DNA of 5,360 bases, from the NCBI GenBank assembly GCA_027334785.1, contig DAHWQF010000245.1, positions 262 through 5,621 on the forward strand, in the 5' to 3' direction. Source of the stretch: Acidimicrobiaceae bacterium. GTDB taxonomy: Bacteria; Actinomycetota; Acidimicrobiia; Acidimicrobiales; Palsa-688. The translations under genes and the position numbers were made by a program. This document shows positions 1 through 5,038 of this stretch, one piece after another. Below the pieces are notes generated by a model that did not search any database, was not told the origin of the DNA, and saw nothing but the letters and a program-made list of their open reading frames with translations. Within the stretch, counting starts at the first letter, position 1; every line of letters starts with the position of its first letter.

Positions 1-297
1 GAGGACGGTGGCGAAAGCCTGAGGACCGGCCGCGATCGCCAGCAGGGCCAGCCACGCCCGCCACGAGGCGTGCCGCAGCTCGCGGGCCACCCTACCCGCC
101 ACCGGGATGAAACAGAGGCTGATCAGCAGGCTCTCCCCCAGCACGACCTCGCTTGGCGACAGGTCCCACCCTTTGGGGTTGACAAGGCTGGGCCGGAAGA
201 AGGCGTCTGCGGCCCACATGGCCGCGGCCAGAGAGATGATCGGGGCCGAATAGCGGTCGATCAGCGACCGCGAGCCCCGCTGAGAATTCTCTGTCAT
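1..297 (-). CDS. EamA/DMT-family membrane transporter, N-terminal part (3' end outside window)
   Basis: Reading leftward from ATG at 297, 99 codons stay open to the window edge, so the C-terminal two thirds are missing. Residues 17-34 (SAPIISLAAAMWAADAFF) form the first membrane segment, followed by an RPSLV loop, a second hydrophobic stretch at about 51-68 and a third starting near 81. The pattern of aromatic/charged start, 'APxxxLxAAxWAxDAxFRP' and 'SPxExVxxExLL' is that of drug/metabolite transporters of the EamA family, ten-helix inner-membrane carriers whose substrate cannot be inferred here. The ATG is fixed upstream by an in-frame TAA at 300-298. No clear Shine-Dalgarno precedes it. 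A TAGGCT hexamer at 311-306 matches an actinobacterial -10 box and would put the transcription start almost on the ATG, suggesting a near-leaderless mRNA (inference). It is not in one piece with the DMT pseudogene at 3452-4060. Confidence 0.8.
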   Translation of the reverse strand, partial: MTENSQRGSRSLIDRYSAPIISLAAAMWAADAFFRPSLVNPKGWDLSPSEVVLGESLLISLCFIPVAGRVARELRHASWRAWLALLAIAAGPQAFATVL

Positions 298-502
298 TTA
301 TCCAGAGCCTACCCGGAGCCGGCCGGGGACCCGTCTGCGGGGCCCAGTACCTTTCCGTCCGGCACCATGGCGGCACCTAGGGTGCGCGTCCATGTCGGCC
401 CGCGACGGCTTATCACTGGGTCGCAGTGGCAACGGCATCATCGACGGCGGCAGGGAAGGCGTGCTCGGGGCTAACCTGCCCAATTCTGAAAAGGGTGGCG
501 TC
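298..502. promoter_or_regulatory. divergent intergenic region between the DMT transporter and the small conserved gene
   Basis: This 205-bp spacer separates two genes pointing away from each other, so it should hold both promoters. Seen on the minus strand: TAGGCT at 311-306, eight bases before the ATG at 297, with no convincing -35. Seen also: an imperfect hairpin, GGGACCCG (326-333) / CGGGGCCC (338-345) with loop TCTG and one mismatch, of unknown role. No clear -10/-35 pair was found for the plus-strand gene. The frame from ATG 392 is open here but does not look like protein-coding family sequence. Confidence 0.35.
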
Positions 503-769
503 ATGGGCGATACTCTGCTCCCCGACAGCGAAGAGCTGCGCCGCCGTTGGGCGTCTGTACAGGTCAGTTTCGTTGACAGCCCACGCGACGCCGTTCGTGA
601 GGCCCATGCTCTCGTGTCGTCGGTAATCGATGAGCGGGCTACCGGGTTCAGTGAACGGCGGGAACGCTTGGAAATGCAATGGGCGGACGGCAACGAACTT
701 TCGACAGAACAGCTGCACGCTGCGCTGCAGCATTATCGGGATTTCTTCGAACGCCTGGTCCAAGTCTGA
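503..769 (+). CDS. small conserved actinobacterial protein of unknown function (88 aa)
   Basis: An 88-residue soluble protein with no signal peptide and no membrane segment. It is rich in charged residues and predicted mostly helical: residues 9-20 (SEELRRRWASVQ), 27-61 and 68-86 have heptad-like spacing of hydrophobics. The core 'ELRRRW..VQ.SFVD.PR.AV.EA..LV' and the end 'ALQHYRDFFERLV' resemble small hypothetical proteins I recall from streptomycetes and relatives; no function is established that I can name. The frame is open from ATG 392, but I choose ATG 503 because the AAGGGTGG purine run at 490-497 gives a usable ribosome site and the family-like sequence begins just after it; residues encoded upstream are glycine-rich and unlike the family. 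It converges on the RsbW-like ATPase gene, with a hairpin between them. Confidence 0.7.
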   Translation: MGDTLLPDSEELRRRWASVQVSFVDSPRDAVREAHALVSSVIDERATGFSERRERLEMQWADGNELSTEQLHAALQHYRDFFERLVQV

Positions 770-859
770 CAGCACGAGAGCCAGTTGCAGGCACCCCCGG
801 GAGTGGCTGTTTGGGGCCCACCAGCCGTCGGCGCTGCGAGCATCGAAACTGCAGCCGTA

Positions 860-884
860 TCGCTCCCCTGATAATTGGGGGCGA
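860..884. terminator. candidate bidirectional terminator hairpin between convergent genes
   Basis: TCGCTCCC (860-867) pairs with GGGGGCGA (877-884): eight pairs including one wobble, loop of nine bases. It lies 91 bases after the stop of the small conserved gene and five bases beyond the stop of the oppositely directed ATPase gene. There is no U-tract on either side, which is common for actinobacterial terminators, so function is inferred from position and stem strength. Confidence 0.45.
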
Positions 885-888
885 TCGC

Positions 889-1269
889 TCAGTCGGCGCG
901 TACCTCGAACCACACCGCTTTCCTGTCCCCGGGTAGTGGGCGTACTCCCCAGCTGGTGGCCAAGTGGTCCACCAACCAAAGGCCGCGACCACCCTCGTCG
1001 AACGCTCCCGGCTCCCTGACGACTGGGGGGCGCGGATCCGCGTCCTGCACCTCCACCCATATCCAGGTCCCGCCCACCTGCACGGAGACTTCGAGCGCTC
1101 CACCCGCGTGGCGCTCCGCGTTGGCCGTGAGCTCATCCATGAGCAGGACGGCAACGTCGGGGTCGACCACGCAACCCGATTCCGCGAGGGCGTCAGCTAC
1201 GACCCGCCTCGCAAGGTACAATGCCATCTCGCCGCGCGTAAAGCGAACGCTAATTTCCACCGCCCTCAC
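889..1269 (-). CDS. RsbW-like ATP-binding protein (HATPase_c_2, anti-sigma factor/serine kinase fold)
   Basis: A 126-residue cytoplasmic protein with the GHKL/histidine-kinase ATPase fold used by anti-sigma factor kinases of the RsbW/SpoIIAB type. The N-box is LLMDELTANAERHAGG (42-57) with the expected E46 and N50. The G1 region reads VQDADPRPP (74-82), where D76 is the conserved aspartate but the following glycine-type residue is missing. The G2 box is GGRGLWLVDHLATSWG (93-108). Family members bind ATP, phosphorylate a serine/threonine on an anti-anti-sigma partner and hold a stress sigma factor inactive; many actinobacterial orphans of this type have no assigned partner. No sigma or antagonist gene is visible here. 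The start is GTG 1269; an in-frame TAG at 1284-1282 excludes anything further upstream, but GTG 1260 or ATG 1227 are possible. It follows the LigD-type polymerase gene on the same strand after 91 bp and may be co-transcribed. Confidence 0.82.
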   Translation of the reverse strand: MRAVEISVRFTRGEMALYLARRVVADALAESGCVVDPDVAVLLMDELTANAERHAGGALEVSVQVGGTWIWVEVQDADPRPPVVREPGAFDEGGRGLWLVDHLATSWGVRPLPGDRKAVWFEVRAD

Positions 1270-1360
1270 CCCATTCGGCGCCTAACGCTTTTAGCTTTCC
1301 TCCTTCCCTGGTGAGTGGGTGGCAAACAGGTCGAGATGGCGACAGCAGAGTAACAGAGTC
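1270..1360 (-). promoter_or_regulatory. leader of the RsbW-like gene with an orphan Shine-Dalgarno-like tract
   Basis: On the minus strand this spacer holds the purine run GGGAAGGAGGAAAG (1308-1295), a near-perfect anti-SD match, but no ATG/GTG/TTG follows at the usual 5-9 bases. The assigned GTG 1269 lies about 30 bases away. GTTT at 1327-1324 and GGGAAG at 1308-1303 are separated by 15 bases, loosely echoing the sigma-B/F-type layout seen upstream of the repair gene, but the -10 half is a poor match. Either the tract is a remnant of a lost small ORF or it lies in an untranslated leader. Confidence 0.25.
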
Positions 1361-2296
1361 CTATCTTGCTCGGCTACGCTTCGCGAACTTTTGCATGACT
1401 TTCCCGAGTGGTCGCGCGCAGTCGCTAATGCCGTCCCAAGGGTCGTGCTGACTGCGCAGCCGGGCAGGTATGCCGGCCACTGTGAAGCTGGCGCGCCTAG
1501 CCACCTCGAGCTCGCCCCAGTCGAGAGGGGTCGCAACGGGCGCGCCAGGCAAGGACCGGACCGAGTAAGGGGCGACCGAAGTCTGTGCATATGCGTTGCG
1601 TTGTACGTCGATAAAGACCCTCCCCTCCCGTTTGCCCTTGCGAGCCTCGGTGGTCCGCTCGTCCGGCGCCCTACTCGCCACCTGCTCAGCCAGGTCGTGG
1701 GCAAAAGAGCGCACCTCGTCGAAGCATTGGCGCCGCTCGGTAGGCACCACCACGTGCAGCCCTCTCGACCCCGTCGTCTGGACGAAGGGCACGAGGCCGA
1801 GTTCTTCTAGGCACTCACGCAAGTCCACTGCAGTGGTGCGGACCGCAGGGAAGTCGCCGTCGCTGGAAGGGTCGAGGTCGAAGACCAGGCGGTCGGGCAC
1901 GTGGGGCTTGTCCGAGCGGCTCAGCCACGAGTGGAAGGTGATGCACGCCTGGGCCGCCAGGTACGCCAATGTCGCCTCGTCGTCGCCAACGACCTGAGTG
2001 AGCTCGCCACCCTTCTTCCCGACGGTCGCCCTGTGCACCCAGTCAGGAAAGTAACCAGGCACTTCCTTTTGGTAGAAGCCGTCGGCTTGCATCCCGTCGG
2101 AGAAGCGAGCCAGCATGAGGGGCCTACCCCGCAGGTGTGGGACCATAATGTGGGCAACCGCTCGGTAGTACCCGACTAGGTCCTGCTTGGTCAAGGCATC
2201 ACGAGGGAAGAGCAGCTTGTCGGGGTGCGGCAGCGCGAAGCTGTGCTTACCCAACGTGAGCTCGCTACTGGCCACTGGCCTCACCTGGTAGGGCAC
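1361..2296 (-). CDS. stand-alone LigD-type polymerase/primase domain (AEP superfamily, NHEJ)
   Basis: This 311-residue protein corresponds to the polymerase domain of bacterial LigD, an archaeo-eukaryotic-primase-type enzyme that fills gaps and adds (ribo)nucleotides at Ku-bound double-strand-break ends. Visible landmarks: the N-terminal PDKLLFPRDALTKQDLVGYY (25-44); RPLMLARFSDGMQADGFYQK (58-77); ITFHSWLSR (119-127); the metal-binding DLDP (D140, D142); TTGSRGLHVVVP (174-185) with H181; and RVFIDVQRNAYAQTSVAPYSVR (226-247) with the third carboxylate D230. The length matches a complete domain and all catalytic residues are present, so it looks functional. No nuclease or complete ligase domain is fused, so a ligase would have to come from elsewhere. 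GTG 2296 is the earliest start (TGA in frame at 2323-2321); GTG 2284 or GTG 2275 would remove up to seven residues and fit the family equally well. Its 5' end overlaps the chimeric HhH/ligase frame by 32 bp, pointing to translational coupling or to a scar of a former ligase-polymerase fusion. No Ku gene is in the window. Confidence 0.93.
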   Translation of the reverse strand: MPYQVRPVASSELTLGKHSFALPHPDKLLFPRDALTKQDLVGYYRAVAHIMVPHLRGRPLMLARFSDGMQADGFYQKEVPGYFPDWVHRATVGKKGGELTQVVGDDEATLAYLAAQACITFHSWLSRSDKPHVPDRLVFDLDPSSDGDFPAVRTTAVDLRECLEELGLVPFVQTTGSRGLHVVVPTERRQCFDEVRSFAHDLAEQVASRAPDERTTEARKGKREGRVFIDVQRNAYAQTSVAPYSVRSLPGAPVATPLDWGELEVARRASFTVAGIPARLRSQHDPWDGISDCARPLGKVMQKFAKRSRAR

Positions 2297-2834
2297 GCTG
2301 GCCCGCCGAGCACTTGAGCTTCAACCAGTCGGACGAACGCCGCGGCGCATAAGTCGAGGTGGTTTCTTTCGCGATAAGCCCTTCCCAGCCGCGCGTGCAA
2401 GCTTGCGCGAAATAGCAGTCCGCCTGGGCACACGCACGGTACAAGAGACGCGGACGGTCGCGGCTCGCTTTGTCCCGAAGCCGGCGAAGGTCCCCGCTGT
2501 ACTTGTCCTGTAACATGCTCGCCGCCTCGCCGAGCATCGTCGAGGTCCGCTCATCAAAGCGGGCATAACCTGCGTCGTTGAGGACGCCGGCCCGCTCTTC
2601 CCAGCTAGCTGCCGCCATCCGGTCCGCCCTCGTCCACTTGTGGTCGAACAGCGCCTGCGCGGCCTCCAGCGCCACCGAGGCTCGTATGCGCGCCCCCATC
2701 AGCATGGACAGGACCAGCAACTGGAAGAGCCTGGAGGGCGTGCCCAAGCTGCCAAGGCCCACTTCTGCACCGTACGTGCGCGGGTAGTGCTCTAGCAAGG
2801 TCCTGCTGATCCGGCGCTCTGTCTGTCCTGCCAC
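2265..2834 (-). CDS. chimeric frame: truncated HhH endonuclease III-like protein joined to a DNA ligase fragment (probable gene remnant)
   Basis: Residues 1 to about 124 match the N-terminal part of actinobacterial endonuclease III-like (HhH-GPD) proteins: LLEHYPRTYGAE (14-25), TPSRLFQLLVLSMLMGARI (32-50), WEERAGVLNDAGYARFDERT (78-97) and YSGDLRRLR (112-120). The helix-hairpin-helix part (family 'FPGIGPVGADIF') is absent. From about residue 138 the sequence is ATP-dependent ligase: YFAQACTRGWEGLIAKE (141-157, motif IV EGLIAK) and RRSSDWLKLKC (165-175, motif V WLKLK). The ligase nucleotidylation motif KxDG, motifs III/IIIa and the OB-fold with motif VI are all missing. Residues 177-189 are the LigD-type polymerase start read in another frame, ending at TAG 2267-2265. 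The product can be neither an active glycosylase nor an active ligase; two deletions that happen to keep one frame open explain it best. The start is GTG 2834, only about ten bases below a GGGTAT box. A sequencing or assembly error cannot explain loss of whole domains. Confidence 0.8.
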   Translation of the reverse strand: MAGQTERRISRTLLEHYPRTYGAEVGLGSLGTPSRLFQLLVLSMLMGARIRASVALEAAQALFDHKWTRADRMAAASWEERAGVLNDAGYARFDERTSTMLGEAASMLQDKYSGDLRRLRDKASRDRPRLLYRACAQADCYFAQACTRGWEGLIAKETTSTYAPRRSSDWLKLKCSAGQRALPGEASGQ

Positions 2835-2843
2835 GGTGCCTTA

Positions 2844-2868
2844 ATACCCTGTGGCCCCTCAGAAACAC
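2844..2868 (-). promoter_or_regulatory. sigma-B/sigma-F-like promoter candidate for the repair genes
   Basis: On the minus strand, GGGTAT (2849-2844) is a perfect match to the -10 of general-stress sigma factors (B. subtilis sigma-B and mycobacterial sigma-F, GTTT-N14-17-GGGTAT). The -35 is either GTTT at 2866-2863 (13-base spacer, short) or GTGT at 2868-2865 (15-base spacer). Transcription would begin near 2837, within a few bases of GTG 2834, giving an almost leaderless message. Match quality is seen; sigma-factor assignment is inference. Confidence 0.45.
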
Positions 2869-2908
2869 AAGCCACTCCCTTGGCTGAGACCACGGGCCTG
2901 CCCGACTG

Positions 2909-2934
2909 GTTTGTGGCGGCTGATGAAGGGGTAG
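2909..2934 (+). promoter_or_regulatory. sigma-B/sigma-F-like promoter candidate for the ChaB gene
   Basis: GTTT (2909-2912) and GGGTAG (2929-2934) are separated by exactly 16 bases, matching the sigma-B/F consensus except for the last base of the -10. It lies about 90 bases before ATG 3023 and points toward the ChaB gene, while the partner promoter at 2844-2868 points the opposite way, so both transcription units could share the same stress regulation. Confidence 0.45.
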
Positions 2935-3022
2935 CTGCTGCGTACGAGCCGCGGAAAGAAGGCTAGCCCGATCGGCCCCCAGAACTGACCAACCACCCAA
3001 GAGCCTCGAGAAAGGAAGGACG

Positions 3023-3451
3023 ATGCCAAAAGTAACGAGCAGAGGCAATGTCAAAAAGGACGAGCTTCCGGCCACCCTCCGGCGGTCACCTGCGAAGGCC
3101 CAGCGCACTTTCGCGAAGGCCCACGACTCGGCTGCTGAGCAGTATGGAGAAGGCCGCAGGGCAACTCAGACTGCATACGGAGCATTGAAGCATTCCTTCG
3201 AGAAGGTTGGTGACCACTGGGAGCCCAAGGCCGGCCACGGCCCCTCCGACGAGCAGTCCGAAAAGGGTGGCGCGGGCAAACAGAAGCAGTACCCATCGGC
3301 CGAGGGCGTAGACGCCAATGCCTCGAAGCGCCATCTCCAAGAAGTAGCGAAGACGCTCGAGGTCCGCGGTCGGTCGACTATGTCAAGGGACGAACTGGTC
3401 GAAGCCATCCAAAAAGCCAATCGCCGTGAGTCCGCGGCCGCTCGCCGCTGA
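3023..3451 (+). CDS. ChaB-domain protein with C-terminal Rho-N-like domain
   Basis: A 142-residue soluble, basic protein. Residues 14-76 are a ChaB domain: ELPATLRRSPAKAQRTF (14-30), AHDSAAEQYG (33-42), TAYGALKHSFEKVGDHW (50-66) and GPSD (73-76). The name comes from E. coli chaB, a small gene beside the ChaA cation antiporter; its biochemical role remains unclear. After a low-complexity linker (77-98), residues 100-134 (LQEVAKTLEVRGRSTM then SRDELVEAIQKAN) resemble the Rho termination factor N-terminal/SAP-like helical domain, often a nucleic-acid contact; the same 'GRSxMSxxELVxAI' pattern is found, as I recall, in C-terminal tails of some bacterial Ku proteins. The start is secure: AAGGAAGG at 3012-3019 precedes ATG 3023. 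It is transcribed away from the NHEJ-type genes and has a sigma-B-like promoter candidate, suggesting a stress or DNA-related role (inference). Confidence 0.88.
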   Translation: MPKVTSRGNVKKDELPATLRRSPAKAQRTFAKAHDSAAEQYGEGRRATQTAYGALKHSFEKVGDHWEPKAGHGPSDEQSEKGGAGKQKQYPSAEGVDANASKRHLQEVAKTLEVRGRSTMSRDELVEAIQKANRRESAAARR

Positions 3452-4060
3452 CTCCGCCGAATGCCTCCTATGGCTCGTGCGGATCACGCCCCCTCCAAGC
3501 AGGGCCGATCACGCTGGTGGACCCACTCCTTTCTACCAACATCCTCTTCGCCTACGCGGCGTGGGTGAAGATCGGCAGGCGGCGCCCTTCCCGGCGCGGG
3601 TTGGGGTGCTGTCGCGCTCGTGGGCTCCCTGGCCCTTTTTCTAACCGTCGCCGCACCAAGACCTACCAAGGGCTTCGACCCCATGGCTCTAGCCCGAACC
3701 CTACTTGCCGCCGCCGTAGCGGGCTTTCTTGCCTTGCTCGCACTGTGGACCACAGAACGACAGGAGCGGCGCACTCGGCCAGATGTGGCGCTCCCACCAA
3801 TAGTGGCCCTCCAAGCGATCAGTGGCGTCATGCTCGGAGCCGTCCTGGTCGGCGACCGCGTGCGGCTGGAACCCCTACCCCTCGGCCTCGAAATCGCCTG
3901 CGCCCTCGTCCTCGCCACGAGCGTCCCAGTAATAAGCAAGGCCCCGGCCCTTGCGGCTCGACACCCGCTAGAAGGTCGGGAAGGTGAGGAGGCTCGGTCT
4001 CCGGTAGCAACTTGCAGCACGGGCACCCGAACCCCCGCTTACGAACAATCGAACAGCTGA
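3452..4060 (+). pseudogene. DMT-family transporter pseudogene (5'-truncated, frameshifted, internally deleted)
   Basis: Homology to ten-helix DMT membrane transporters starts mid-protein at about 3495 with LQAGPITLVDPLLSTNILFA (3493-3552), directly after the ChaB stop, so the first helix and start codon are missing. The frame then breaks: family sequence 'SRREWxGAxLLxxGLxLFL' appears as SRRG in one frame and WGAVALVGSLALFL in the next. Deleting one T at 3601/3602 would restore a continuous frame. The second frame continues to TGA at 4058-4060 and contains helices at about 3695-3750, 3797-3850 and 3880-3938 (LPPIVALQAISGVMLGAVLVGDR is the late 'EPxxAxxLGxxxxGER' motif). The three or so helices normally lying between TTERQ and ALPPIV are absent, indicating an in-frame deletion of roughly 100 residues (estimate from the family layout). 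The C-terminal tail after ISKAPAL is long and unlike the family. It ends 13 bp from the convergent mrpC-like gene. Gene callers may report only 3620-4060 as an ORF starting at GTG. Confidence 0.7.
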
Positions 4061-4073
4061 GCGCCGACCCTCG

Positions 4074-4418
4074 TCAACCTTCGAGTTGGGACAACTGCTG
4101 CGGATCTACCGTCCCGAAGCGCTTATGGGCCTGGATGATGAAGGCCAGCAACAGGGTAGTGACTGCGGCCTCAACCACGACATCAGTTAGCGCCAGCGCC
4201 TGTACGACTGGATCGACCGTCCTGGCGTGGCGGGAGATGTCGGAAAAATAAGGTGCCACCCCTCCAGACTTGTACCCCACGCCCAAAAGAAGGACGTAGG
4301 TGGAGGTCTGTAGGACGATAAGGCTTATGACCTGGTGCACCGAATGACGGCTGGTCACAATCCCGTACAGGCCGGTTCCCGCGACCCAGGCCACAACAGC
4401 GAAGAAGAGCGCGCTCAA
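4074..4418 (-). CDS. mnhC: Na+/H+ antiporter subunit C (MnhC/MrpC, NuoK-like)
   Basis: This 114-residue membrane protein is the small NuoK-like subunit of multisubunit Mrp cation/proton antiporters, which export Na+ and maintain pH homeostasis. Three membrane segments are visible: residues 2-20 (ending GTGLYGIV), 28-49 (HQVISLIVLQTSTYVLLLGVGY) and 74-95. Family signatures are GLYGIVTSRH (16-25), GGVAPYF (52-58) and the strongly conserved DPVVQALALTDVVVEAAVTTLLL (69-91). The C-terminus HKRFGTVDPQQLSQLEG is the usual cytoplasmic tail, so the gene seems complete. The start is TTG 4418, overlapping the TGA stop of the upstream subunit B gene in a TTGA arrangement, which indicates translational coupling. 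In an intact operon subunit D would follow directly; here the next DNA is the tail of an opposing transporter pseudogene, so antiporter assembly is unlikely unless the other subunits are encoded elsewhere. Confidence 0.9.
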   Translation of the reverse strand: MSALFFAVVAWVAGTGLYGIVTSRHSVHQVISLIVLQTSTYVLLLGVGYKSGGVAPYFSDISRHARTVDPVVQALALTDVVVEAAVTTLLLAFIIQAHKRFGTVDPQQLSQLEG

Positions 4419-4954
4419 GTGCCGGTCTCTCTTATAACCAATGCCTGCTCGAGCAACTCTGCCACCATCATCGCGAATGCCGCGCTCACCTCGACGCCGA
4501 CGAAGAAGCTTATAAGGGCGATGGTCCCCGAGGAATCGACTGCGCCCGGTTGGCGGCCCAGGGGCAGGATATTGGTCAAATAGGCGGCGCCATACGCCAG
4601 CGCACTCAAGCCGACAGCAGCAAAACTGCCGGCTCCGACCGCTTCTGCCGTCTCGAAAAGGCCCACCGGTGTGAGCCGTCTAAAGGCTTGGAACTGCCCG
4701 GCCAAGTACACGAGGACGACCGCGCTGGCGAGCACGACGCCGCCTTGAAAGCCCCCCGCCGGGCTCGTCTGGGCGTGGGAGGTAAGGTACCAGCCATAAA
4801 GCACCATGGGGCCGACCAAGAGCACGGCCATCACCCGCACGGCATCGCTCGTCCCGACCTGCTCGCGCCCGCCCACCTGGTCCACGGGCACGCCTCTCCT
4901 CTCGCCTCGAAGGCGCCGGAGAACCGTGGCGACCCCGGTGGCTGCGATGAACAA
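4415..4954 (-). CDS. mnhB: MnhB-domain antiporter subunit, 5'-truncated by a mobile element
   Basis: The remaining 179 codons from TTG 4954 contain a full MnhB domain: VMAVLLVGPMVLYGWYLTSH (41-60), the hallmark SPAGGFQGGVVLASAVVLVYLAG (64-86), helices at about 103-130 and the final helix SFFVGVEVSAAFAMMVAELLEQ (149-170). MnhB is a core membrane subunit of Mrp Na+/H+ antiporters. Actinobacterial versions often carry an MbhE-like segment in front, and that segment is here too: homology continues in the same frame upstream of TTG 4954 to about 5033, where it stops at TAA 5038-5036 next to a transposon end. No ATG or GTG is available in frame in the leftover upstream part, so translation could only restart at TTG 4954, inside a hydrophobic helix. 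I regard the product as probably non-functional or much altered. It overlaps the following subunit C gene by four bases. Confidence 0.85.
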   Translation of the reverse strand: MFIAATGVATVLRRLRGERRGVPVDQVGGREQVGTSDAVRVMAVLLVGPMVLYGWYLTSHAQTSPAGGFQGGVVLASAVVLVYLAGQFQAFRRLTPVGLFETAEAVGAGSFAAVGLSALAYGAAYLTNILPLGRQPGAVDSSGTIALISFFVGVEVSAAFAMMVAELLEQALVIRETGT

Positions 4955-5033
4955 GATGAACTCCTCCCCGAGGGTGTCGAAACCGCGATAGTCGAAATTG
5001 ACGGCCGAAACGACACCCGTTGCATGCGCCTGC
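4955..5033 (-). pseudogene. MbhE-like segment remnant, 5' part of the interrupted antiporter gene
   Basis: In frame with the MnhB gene, this stretch encodes AHATGVVSAV followed by NFDYRGFDTLGEEFI, the conserved 'N-x-x-D-x-RGxDTLGE' signature of MbhE/MnhA-C-terminal domains. Family proteins continue upstream with further helices, but here the frame runs into TAA at 5038-5036. The break coincides with a TGT sequence at 5034 that begins the mobile-element end. Confidence 0.75.
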
Positions 5034-5038
5034 TGTTA

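Noticed and set aside
392..502. Extended N-terminus of the small conserved protein from ATG 392
   Set aside because: The extra 37 residues are glycine-rich and unlike the conserved core; ATG 503 has the better ribosome site and matches where the family-like sequence begins.
413..1154. Long minus-strand and overlapping plus-strand open frames over the small gene and ATPase
   Set aside because: Their translations are arginine/proline/serine-rich with no motifs and overlap the recognised genes; typical GC-driven spurious frames.
487..3272. 13-base word GAAAAGGGTGGCG present at 487-499 and 3260-3272
   Set aside because: The second copy is inside the ChaB coding linker and the first is a ribosome-site region; there is no flanking similarity, so chance repetition is the simplest reading.
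1..4060. The two DMT transporter sequences (1-297 and 3452-4060) as halves of one gene split by insertion
   Set aside because: They lie on opposite strands and are several kb apart, with unrelated genes between them; I could not show that they belong to the same subfamily.
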